A DNA stretch of 64,000 nucleotides. Source: Xenorhabdus nematophila ATCC 19061 (GTDB lineage: Bacteria > Pseudomonadota > Gammaproteobacteria > Enterobacterales > Enterobacteriaceae). Position 1 is the stretch's first letter. Each line of letters starts with the position of its first letter. Below the pieces are notes generated by a model. That model made no database searches and was not told the DNA's origin. It saw nothing but the letters and a program-made list of their open reading frames with translations. Positions 1 through 10,500 of the stretch are shown here, piece after piece. A program made the position numbers and the translations under genes. The DNA lies in the NCBI RefSeq assembly GCF_000252955.1, contig NC_014228.1, positions 1,688,005 through 1,752,004 on the forward strand, written 5' to 3'.

Positions 1-3000
1 TGACACAGACTGTACTATCTGATTGATGAGTTGCTGATAGATATGGGCTAAGTGTTCAATCTGCGTATCGGTATATCCTTGCTCACCACTGAGATATTCA
101 AAAACAGCGATAATATTCCCATTGTGGTAGGCTAAGTTATTCTCCAATCTATACGGTATTTCACTGCCACCACTGCGCACATCACCATAATCAAAATCAG
201 CAATACGCCAGCCACTGTTTGCGGGCAATAGCTGATCAAATCGCCCCAAGTAATTAAAACAGTATGGTGTATCTACTTTTTCTGCTACGGAACCGTACAA
301 CGCCAGACAAGTGAGACTTTGTTCAGCCAACGGGCGGAACGAGGTTATCAACGCCCGGAGCGTCTCAATGAATTCCACACGTTGGCCGGATAAGCGAGCA
401 GTGAAAGGATAAATGGCGGTAAACCATCCTACTGTTCCACTGATATCTGCATTCACATCGTTGTGGTTACGCCCGTGCCCTTCAATATCCAGACTGACCC
501 AATCGCTATCTTGCCAGCGCATAAGCGCCAGACTGTAGACCGCGACTAAAATTTCTTCCACAGTTCCCAGTGAATGAATTAAGCCACTCAATAATGACCG
601 GCTGGCTTGCGAAGAAAATGCCACCGCCAATTTTTGTCTGGAACCAATAATGGGGCGGGCAGCATTACCATAAGGTGCACTATCCTGACGCGCCAGCCAC
701 TGCTGCTGCCACAGTGAAATCTGGTTTTGCCAGTTAGGTAAGGCACCTTGCACAGCATCAAGCCATTGCCAGGGAGAACAAGTTTCAGGTCTCACTTCCA
801 GCAGTTTTCCTTGCTGCAATGTCTGATAATATCGCCATAAATCATCAACAAGAATACGCCATGACACACCATCTACCACCAGATGGTGTGCCACCATAAA
901 CAATAAATCCGGTTTTGATGGTGACGTAATATGAACCATTTTAAACAGTGGCCCTTGTTCGGGATTAAGGCTGCGCTGGTAATTTTCAAGCAGCGGCAAT
1001 AGTGCTTCGGCAAGGTCTTGCTGTTCAATATTGATTTTGTCAAAGCCAGCTTCAACCTGAATATTCATATCCCACTTCTCAGCCAGGATTGGCGTTACCA
1101 ATGCCTGATGGGAAAGAACCAGCGCCTGCAAACTTAAACGTAACAGTTCTGTATTCAGCTTCTTATCACTTTCCAGTAACAGTGCCTGATTCCAGTGGTG
1201 GGTATTTGTCCTGATTGTTGATAAAAACCAGCGTTGGGCAGGTAATAAAGTAGCTTTGTTGTGATGAGATTCAGCGATATCAGCCATTTCCGGTAACACA
1301 GTTTCATGGGGCATAGCTTCATGAGGCATGGCTTCCGGTGACATCAATGCAAGCATCTCAGTAAAGATTGAATGTTTATAAATGTCTTTGACCGCGATAG
1401 CATATCCATTCTGGCGCAATTGTCGTGACAACTGCATGGCAAGAATAGAATCGCCACCAAGAGTAAAAAAGTCAGCATCAGCGCGCACTTGTTTCACATT
1501 CAATAGCGTTTGCCAAAGTGTTTCCAGCAGAATACCCGTCTTTGATCCGGAATAAGGTTGTTCTGATAACTGAGCATCATTATGAAAACAATCAAGGGAA
1601 GCTAATGTCTTTTTATCTACTTTTCCATTATTCAACAGAGGCATTTTATCCATAACAATAAAATGCGTGGGGATCATATATTCCGGCAACCAACGGCGAA
1701 GCTGCTGCTTGAGCTCAGAAGAAGACAAAGGTGTTTTCGTTCCCTGACAGCAATAATGTGCTACCAGTACCTTGTGTCCTTGCTGGTGGGTGATTGCCGA
1801 TACACTGGCTAATGCAATAAAAGGTAAACGCAATAGTGCGTTTTCCACTTCTCCGGTTTCTACCCGGTAACCATTTATCTTGAGCTGGTTATCAATGCGT
1901 CCCAGATAGAATAGTTGTTCATTCGTCCAACGGACATAATCGCCTGTCTGGTATAGCCTGAGTGCTTCTCCATCTGTATCAGTTAGCGAAGGAAAACGCT
2001 CGTTTGTTAATTGACTCTGATTGACATACCCTTGTGCCAACCCTTCTCCACCAATATAAAGCTCTCCCATCCAACCATCAGGTACAGCACGCTGAAAGCC
2101 GTCTAACACATAGAAATCAATATTAGGCATGGCATGCCCAATGGGAACACCTTCATCAATAAATGTATTTTCCCAAGGCTCATTCAGGCAACAGTGACTC
2201 ACATAAACCGTTGTCTCTGTCGGCCCATAGCAATTGTACAATTGTGCACGATAATGCTGGATAAAGTGCCGATAAAGGGAAACCGGTAATGCTTCTCCTG
2301 CGCTGATGACCATGCGTAGATCTTCACATTGGCTGAAACTTTCCTCATCCATTAACAAAGCAATCAACGAAGGAACCGCATGCAATAATGTGACACGCTG
2401 CTGCTTTAAAATGAGGGATAGCACATAAAGATCGTGGCTGGCCTCCGGCGGAGCAATAACAAGACAGGCTCCTGATGTTAATGTAACCAAAAGTTCATGC
2501 ACACCAACATCAAAGCTGAGCATGGTCTTCAATACGATCCGGTCTTCAGGAGATAACTGGTAAATCTGCTGCGATCCAACCGCATGATTCACGAAAGCAC
2601 GGTGACTGACTGCAACACCTTTAGGTTCACCTGTGGAACCCGAAGTAAAAATGATATAGGCAATATCATCTATTTGGTGGTAAGGCGGTGCCATAAATAC
2701 CGGTGTCTGGACAAATCCATCCATCTCAATGTATTGAGCATCAATCCGGAGCTGGTGGCAGCCATCCGGCAAGGATAACGGGAATTGCGTCTGTGATGTT
2801 ATCACCCACTTGACATCAGCCTGCTTGATAATACTGTTCAGCCGATGTTCGGGGATCTCTGGCGAAATCGGGATAAAACAAGCTCCGCATGCCAGAATTG
2901 CCAATACACTAACGACGAGTGAAGTACTGCGCGGTAACATCAGTGCAATCCCTTCCCGTGGTTGCACGCCTTGTTGCCGAAACTGGGATGCACATTCATG

Positions 3001-4506
3001 AACACGACGACACAATTGCAGATAGGAAATTTCGTCCCCGTTTTCATCTACCAACGCTGGTCGAGCCGCATAATTTTCAGCACACCGGGCAAAAAGTTCA
3101 TACAGAGAAACATCGCGGGGGAAATCTGATTTTTTTCCGCTGTGGCATGGCTTGCGCATTATTCCGTCTGAAAGTAGTGGCAGATTGAACAAAGGGTCAT
3201 CCGGTCGTTTGAACCCTTGTTCAATCCAGTCAATAAGCAGGGTCAGCCACTGTTTTCCGCCTTCCTCATCCAAGTACTGACGGTTAAAGAACAGCATCAA
3301 CTGCAACTGATCGCTTTTTTCATAAGCTTCTAACACAAAATCGCAAAATGCAGGCTGGCGATAACGCTCATCCCAAGCTATATCCACTATAGGTACATTG
3401 TCAGAAGAATCAGAAGAGCCAGAAGATAGTGGATTAAACCAACTGTGATAATTAAACCCTGCGTTAAATGCAGTGGTAAACTGCCCCTTATCTTCCCTTC
3501 GGGCAAGATATGTCAATGGTAATCGACGGCTGCGCAAAGATGCCAGCATTTGCCGCTGCTGGTTCTGTACCAACGTATGAAAACTGGCCTGTTCATCAAC
3601 AGGTAAAGTTGACATCATTAAGTTAACGAAGTAGCCGATATCTTGTTGATATTGAGCACGATCACGCAGGCTGGTGGGAACTGCGACTGTCACGCATTCC
3701 TGCGTGAAGTAACGTGACAGTAACAAGCGGAATGTCGCGAGTAACATGGCAGCTGGCGTGACTCGCCATTGCTGACACAAACCTTTCACTTTCTCCCATT
3801 GCTCTGGTGCCAGTGTCTGGCTGACATATCCCTGATAATCCGGCTGCTCCGGGCCAGCTATCCGTTTTTTCGGAAGCAAACCCCCTTGTACAGATAAAGT
3901 ACGCCAATACTGCCTGTCCTGCTCCGCCTGTGCCCCAGATAAATAATCTCGCTGTTGTTCAACAAAGAAACGCAGGCCTTCTATAGCAGGAGAAACGGAT
4001 GAAGCCAGATTCAGCTTAACATTGTGCAATGCGTCCTGTAATGCTTTCAAAAGCAATAAGGTTGAAGTGCCATCAAAGATAATATGGTGAAAAACAAAAG
4101 CAATTTTGCACGCCTGAGAGCCAGTTTTCAGGAACACTGCCCGTGAAAAAATCTCCGACTCCGCGTTAAACGGTTTAAAAATCCAGCCGGATACCCACAA
4201 GTGTTGCTCCTCTGGAGATTTTCCCTGTAGATCCGCGATATCCCACATGGCGTATGTGGCATTGGACCATCGCCAGAAGAGTGTATCGTTCATTTCTTGT
4301 GCCTTGGCTTTCAACAAAGGGTGTCTATCCTGTATCTGTCGCCATGCTTGTTCTGCTTCTGACGCAGAAATATCACCGGTAATATCGATAACTAAGGGGA
4401 TCAGATATTGAAGATTTTCGGGATCTTTGTTTAACGCAAGCCATAATCCAATCTGCCCCTCGTTAAAAGGTAATTGGTACTGTGCTCCCTGTTTATCAGA
4501 ATACAT
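1..4506 (-). CDS. Nonribosomal peptide synthetase, C-A-PCP-E module (3' end outside window)
   Basis: Adds one amino acid to an upstream acyl chain and epimerises it. Reading from the ATG at 4506 (AAGGAG seven bases upstream), the frame stays open for 1502 codons to the window edge. Seen in order: condensation domain with HHIIFDG near residue 137; adenylation domain about 460-970 with IIFTSGSTGEPKG near 618 and NCYGPTETT; carrier protein with LGGDS near 1017; then an epimerisation domain from about 1075 with HHLVVDGVSW near 1207, EGHGRN and TVGWFTAIYP. Pocket residues, read by eye against GrsA, are D-V-H-H-I-A-C-V-Y (positions 235 to 331). I do not recognise this code; five positions agree with proline codes, which is weak. 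The E domain implies a D-residue. It lies 14 nt after the hybrid NRPS-PKS, so the two are co-transcribed. Whether a thioesterase or another module follows cannot be seen. Confidence 0.93.
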   Translation of the reverse strand, partial: MYSDKQGAQYQLPFNEGQIGLWLALNKDPENLQYLIPLVIDITGDISASEAEQAWRQIQDRHPLLKAKAQEMNDTLFWRWSNATYAMWDIADLQGKSPEEQHLWVSGWIFKPFNAESEIFSRAVFLKTGSQACKIAFVFHHIIFDGTSTLLLLKALQDALHNVKLNLASSVSPAIEGLRFFVEQQRDYLSGAQAEQDRQYWRTLSVQGGLLPKKRIAGPEQPDYQGYVSQTLAPEQWEKVKGLCQQWRVTPAAMLLATFRLLLSRYFTQECVTVAVPTSLRDRAQYQQDIGYFVNLMMSTLPVDEQASFHTLVQNQQRQMLASLRSRRLPLTYLARREDKGQFTTAFNAGFNYHSWFNPLSSGSSDSSDNVPIVDIAWDERYRQPAFCDFVLEAYEKSDQLQLMLFFNRQYLDEEGGKQWLTLLIDWIEQGFKRPDDPLFNLPLLSDGIMRKPCHSGKKSDFPRDVSLYELFARCAENYAARPALVDENGDEISYLQLCRRVHECASQFRQQGVQPREGIALMLPRSTSLVVSVLAILACGACFIPISPEIPEHRLNSIIKQADVKWVITSQTQFPLSLPDGCHQLRIDAQYIEMDGFVQTPVFMAPPYHQIDDIAYIIFTSGSTGEPKGVAVSHRAFVNHAVGSQQIYQLSPEDRIVLKTMLSFDVGVHELLVTLTSGACLVIAPPEASHDLYVLSLILKQQRVTLLHAVPSLIALLMDEESFSQCEDLRMVISAGEALPVSLYRHFIQHYRAQLYNCYGPTETTVYVSHCCLNEPWENTFIDEGVPIGHAMPNIDFYVLDGFQRAVPDGWMGELYIGGEGLAQGYVNQSQLTNERFPSLTDTDGEALRLYQTGDYVRWTNEQLFYLGRIDNQLKINGYRVETGEVENALLRLPFIALASVSAITHQQGHKVLVAHYCCQGTKTPLSSSELKQQLRRWLPEYMIPTHFIVMDKMPLLNNGKVDKKTLASLDCFHNDAQLSEQPYSGSKTGILLETLWQTLLNVKQVRADADFFTLGGDSILAMQLSRQLRQNGYAIAVKDIYKHSIFTEMLALMSPEAMPHEAMPHETVLPEMADIAESHHNKATLLPAQRWFLSTIRTNTHHWNQALLLESDKKLNTELLRLSLQALVLSHQALVTPILAEKWDMNIQVEAGFDKINIEQQDLAEALLPLLENYQRSLNPEQGPLFKMVHITSPSKPDLLFMVAHHLVVDGVSWRILVDDLWRYYQTLQQGKLLEVRPETCSPWQWLDAVQGALPNWQNQISLWQQQWLARQDSAPYGNAARPIIGSRQKLAVAFSSQASRSLLSGLIHSLGTVEEILVAVYSLALMRWQDSDWVSLDIEGHGRNHNDVNADISGTVGWFTAIYPFTARLSGQRVEFIETLRALITSFRPLAEQSLTCLALYGSVAEKVDTPYCFNYLGRFDQLLPANSGWRIADFDYGDVRSGGSEIPYRLENNLAYHNGNIIAVFEYLSGEQGYTDTQIEHLAHIYQQLINQIVQSVS

Positions 4507-4520
4507 AACCACTCCTTATC

Positions 4521-7500
4521 TCATTCATTGAGCAACACATTGCGCTCAGGCGGAAACACAGGCTCAAGTTCAGCTGATAAAGTGCCGAGATTCGCTGAAG
4601 TAAAGAGACTTTCTAATGGCAAGACAAAACCCGTTTGTTCTTCGAAACGAACGGCCAGTCTTACTGCATCGTGAGATGAAAGACCGCACGTTAGTAAATC
4701 TGTGGCTGGCGTAATCTTTTCCACACTCATTTCCAACACCTCTGAAACAACTTGGCACAATGTTTCCCATAATAACTTTTGATGTATCAGTGTATGTGTC
4801 TGTGCTGCTGATTTTTCGTTCACATTGCTGCTTGACGCATATTCACCTGAGTGTAAGCGAACGATGGCAGGGAGAGGACAACGTTGCCCCTGAGCAAGAA
4901 ATGCCACTGGCCAGTCATCTGTCTGACTGTGTAACCACTGCTGTATCGGTACGGGCAAAATGGATACTTGAGGCAATTCCTCCGACTGACGTAATTGCTG
5001 TATCAGCATGGGCAGATCCTGAGCCTGGAATACACGCCTTACCGAATAGGCATGGCGCCGACATTGTAGGGTTCGTGCAATACTGGCCAACGAGTCACTC
5101 TTTTGCGCCAAATGAACCGCCAAGCGATGTTGAAGTTCGTCCAAACGGCTTGTATCCGAAGCGGATATTGGCACCCAATATACGGATGAAGTGAATGAGG
5201 ATTCTGATGAGCTTTGTGTTAACGGAACATAATACTCCAGCGCCATGCTGCAAAAATTACCCGTTCCGCTGTTATTATTGATTAATACCCGTTTAGGCAA
5301 AGGGATATCGGCAATATTTTCTGCTGTTGCAATGCGTAACCGGCCTTCCCTTACAACCGGATTACGCTTGCCAAATAATAACGTCGGCGCCCATCTCTGA
5401 TGCCTGAACTGCAACAGGACTTTAGCCAATTGTGTCATACCCGAAGCGGCTTCCAAATGCCCCAAGTTCGGTTTTACCGATCCCAACAACAGGGGCTGTT
5501 TAACTTCACGCTGAGCAAAAGCTTTTTCCAGCGTACGAAACTCCAACGCATCAGACAAAGCCGAACCCCCTGCTGCGGTTTCCACATAATCCACATCGTC
5601 GAAGCTCCAGCCACAGCGTTTTATCAGTTTTTTCAATAAATCATTTTGAATATCAGGATTACTGATACCAAATTGTCTCGTCTGGCCACTGTGTTTGGAT
5701 ATGACGTCATGGATAACACCATGAATATAATCGCCGTCCGCTTCAGCCTGTGCCAATGGCTTGAGCAATAAAGCCCCTGTACCTTCACCTACCAGCCACC
5801 CTCTGGCATTGTCGGAAAAGGCGCTTGAATCTTCATATGCACAAGCCAACCCGCTATTCAACAAATAATCAACATGCAGAGAATGGTTGACGAGATTACT
5901 GGCGATAACGAATGCATGGCTGCATTTTCCGCTGCGCAGTGCTGCTATGGCTTGTTCAATAGCCTGCAAAGTACTGGCACACCCGCCATCAATGACCATG
6001 CTGGGGCCAGTGAAGTTGAAAACATGAGAGGTAATATGAGCAAATGACGTTCTGCCTACCGATTGATCTAATCTGTCCCTTTCTCGATAATTATCTGCAA
6101 CATTAAGAGTCTGATCTTCCCACATCACACCACTGAACACGCCGACCTCTTCCAGAGCATTTGGAGAATAACCCGCGTTATCAAGGCAATTTTGCACTGC
6201 GGCGATAATATGCTTTTGCTGCTCAGTCAGCATGCGCAAATCCGCATCATCTCCTATTGCCGGATCATCAAATCCGACATTTTCAGGATAAAAAGCCCCT
6301 TTTAATTCCGCAACCTGCCCATACCGGCAAGTATTGAGTACTCTTTTCCCCTGTTCGAGGTACTCCCACAACAAGCCATCCGCCGAAACACCACCAAAGT
6401 TGCCATCAAATCCAATAATGGCGATCAGTTCTTGTTCTTTTCCCTGCTTATCCCGTGATGTATTTTGTTTTGTTGAACAGGTAACGGCCTGATGAGTCTG
6501 CGGGCGTAAATGGTGGCAAATTTCCCGGTCTTTCTCATTGAGTGCACCACACAGCAATGTTGCCAATAATTCCTGCTCTGGCTGTAAATCGAAGTTGGCA
6601 CGCGCTTTATCAAACGCCCAGTCACCAATAGGGCATAATCCAAGGCCGCTATCCGTCATCTTTTCCATTAGCCATTGGCAAATATAGCCCGCTTCCAGTG
6701 TCGTATAGAGCTTGCCAAGCCGATTGCCGTAAGCAGGCTCAATTGCTGCCGGTGTGCTGACTAAAAACAGCCCAAAGGCAGATTGCTCGTAGATATCTGC
6801 GTTATATCGCACATGAAGTTCGGCTGAGATATCAGTTTTTTCCTGCAAACGTATTAGTGTGTTATGGATAGGATGATAAAAATACAGTCCTTCAGGCACA
6901 TTCTCCACACGATTCGGGCGTACATGGATATAAATCTGTACGGGATAGAATCCCCCGCCAGAAGGCCAAGCCCGTTTGGGCTTTTTATTCCATTCACACT
7001 GTTTCAGAACCCCAATAAACCGGCTGAAATCAGTGAAAGAAATAGGCTCACTGTTAAATTCACGAAAACTCGAATGGCGGAACAATTCCCACTCGTTTTC
7101 TGCCATATCAGCAAGAGGGTATATCTCATAATCACTCGTGAATTGACGTACAGCGATCTGTTGATGTTTAAATGCTTCTTTTGCATCAGCATCAAGGGCA
7201 ACGAGCAGTGAGGATGGCATCTTATGCGCTGACTTATCGTCTTGCCTACATTTCCTCTCCTCCACGCTTACACTGTCAGTAATGCTGTCTAATAGCTTTT
7301 TCAAACTGGGAGAATGCAGCAGCTGATCCACTTCCAACTCAACCTGCCAGCTTTCATTGATGAATTGTGCAATACGGATCAATGTAAATGATGTCGCACC
7401 CAGCGTGAATAAATCATCTTCATCGCCCCACATCTCTGTTTCTAACTGCTGACTGATGAACTCCCGCAAATAATGGCGGTAATCAGCGATATCCTTAATG

Positions 7501-10500
7501 GCCTCTTTAACTGCACCCTCATTAACATCAATAATTTGTTTATTAGATTGGTGTGTCCGGAGAGACTCTGACAAAAGACGCCTGTCCAGCTTACCGTTAG
7601 CCGTTAATGGTAGAGTAGAAAATCGTTGGTAACGCACAGGCAGCATATATTCTGGCAATATCTTGCGTAGGCGTGATGTCAATTCTGCTTCGTTCAAAGG
7701 CTTATCCGCTGCATAACAGGCAATCAGACGGATATTTTCTTCTTCTCCTTCTTTTCTGGCTTTTCCTGTAAAGGGAATGACTGCAAGCTCGCGCAATAAA
7801 CTTTTCTCAGTAATAGCATGTTCAATCTCGTCTAATTCCACTCGTTGTCCGCGTATTTTGATTTGCTGGTCTGTCCTTCCCAAATAGACAATATTGCCAT
7901 CATCGCTGTAACGTGCCCGATCGCCAGTACGATACAATTTGGTGGATTGTGAGGATGCAAATGGGCTGTCAATAAAACGCTCTGCGGTCAATTCGTCTCT
8001 AAGCCAGTAACCGCTGGCTACATTATGCCCACCAATATACAACTCACCTTCTTCACCAACCGGAACTTCCTGCTGACGTTCATCCAGAATATAGAGTTGA
8101 GTGTTGGCAATAGGCTTTCCAATCGGAACCCAGGCGTGAGGCCAATCCGGTTGACAAGGCCAATGGGTGACATCAATCGCCGCTTCAGTGGGCCCATAAA
8201 GGTTGTGCAGCGAAGCCTGAGGAAATACTTGGTAAAATTGGTGAATAAGTTTAGCCGGTAGTGCTTCTCCACTCACAATGACATGTTGCAGACTCTGGCA
8301 GGCTCCTGCCTCCGGATCATTGAGAAAAAGCCCCAGCATTGACGGAACAAAATGCAGTATATGCACCTGTTCCTGCCGGATAGTATTCACCATATAGTGA
8401 GGATCGACATGCTTACCGGCGGCCAGAATAATTTGAGTTGCGCCACTCAATGCAGGCCAGAAAAACTCCCACACAGAAACATCGAATCCCTGTGGGGTTT
8501 TCTGCAACAAATTGCTGTCCGTTGTCAGGCCAAAGGTATGTTGCATCCACAATAACCGATTGGTGATACCCCTTTGTGTATTTACACACCCTTTTGGTTT
8601 TCCCGTTGTGCCTGAAGTATAGATAATATAGGCAGGGTCGTTACCGGCCAACTTCAGAGGACATGACAATGTATCAGGCTGTAGTGCAATACTTGCTTCG
8701 GTCTCTTCGTCCAGCAGCAATACCCGGGCAGCCAGATTACTGCCTATCCAAGCACTGAGCGAGGCTTGTGTTATGACTATTTCAGCCTGTGAATCTTCAA
8801 TCACAAATCTAATCCGTTCTGCCGGCCAGCCTGGATCGATAGGAATAAAACAAAGACCCGCCCGGGCACAAGCTAATAACGTTAATGAGAGCCATTCAGA
8901 ACGTTCCAGTAAAACAACAACACGTTGGGTGGGTTGTATGCCCAGGCTCTGTATGTGATTCACCAACTGCGCGGATCGTTGTTTTAATTCGCGGTAATTG
9001 GTTGATTTACCTTGCCAGCGCAAGGCAATTGAATCGAGATCCCGGCGGGCTAATGCAGCCTCCAGACAAGCTGCAAACGTATCGGGTGCTGACCAGACTA
9101 ACGCCGTTTGATGCCATTGTGCTCGTGGGTAACGCAAGTTATTGTCTATTTTCTGCGGTGGAGAAGACGGATCCAGCATCAATAATGCTTTTTGATAATG
9201 ATTTATCAGGGTTTCCAAACATTGAGAGTTAAGTGCATCAACCGAATAGTCCCATTGAATCACTAGGTTTTTATCTGTCAGTAAAGCGATATGATCTAAC
9301 AATACCTGTGGTGTTTGAGACTGGCTGTATCCTAATGATGCCCCTGCTGGCATTACCGGCGGTTCGCTCAGTGGCAAGCAAGTGAACACAACAGGAAAAC
9401 GGTTTCCTTGTTGTGTTGCAGGCAATGCTCTCATCTGTGATAAACCATCGACCCACTCCTGCGCCAAATCATCTTTGACTCGTTGCCAGAGTTGCCTGGC
9501 CTGATGAAGCAGATCACCGCTGATGGTATCGTCTATTTCGATCCAGCACAGGCGGGTAAAATCGCCCGCCAAATGTTCAATATTTCCCCACTGGTGCGGG
9601 CGCTCCCACGAGACAACAACCAATGTAAAGGGGGAAGTGTGAACTTGCCTTAATGCGTAAACCCAAGCACTCAGTAGCAGCGCATCTAACGGTAAATTAT
9701 CCTTGGTTAACGCGAGCAGCATCGAAATATCATCAATGACGATCCGATGATTAGCCCTTTTCCCTGTACTGGCCACAGAGAGTGCGTCGAAAATTGCAGG
9801 CCCATCAGGCAAGCGGGAAAATTTGTGTTGCCAATATTGCCGCTCAGCGTCAATCGCTTCCACAGGATAACGCTGTCGGTTATGACTCCATGTTTCCCAA
9901 CTGACCGGAAATGCAGGTAAACAAAGTTTTTCATTCCGATACAAAGCCATCCATTCTGACAGCAACAATGCAATGCTTCTCGCGTCCAGCATTAACCCAT
10001 CCAAAATCAGGTGAATGCAGTATTGCTGTTCGGTGAAACGACTCACCTGACAATGGAAAAAAGGCCATTCTCCCGGTGTAAAAACACGTTTTCCTGCCTG
10101 CTGTTGCAGTTCACCACGCCAGATTTGCTGACGCTCAAAAAGGACTCCTCGCAGATCATGATATTCAATGGCGTAATGAGGAACATGATGAAAGATTCTC
10201 AATGTTCCCTCAGCCAAAAGCGTACCCCTAAGCATGTCATGCCGGTTGATAAGGCTGTTCCAGGTACGCTGCAAGCGGGGAAAGTCAAGGCCGACTATAT
10301 CCAGTTCTTGGTACATCAAACTCGTTGTAGCCGCATTTTCTCGGGACATGCGCTGACCGACGAAATACGCTTGCTGCATGATTGTCAATGCTCGGTCACG
10401 CCAATCACCACTCAATGTCAATAGTGACGAAATAAAGTGTGTAAAGGCTTTGCGCAACAGAGTTTCATCCACGCTTCCAGAAGCGTAATCCCAACTTATC

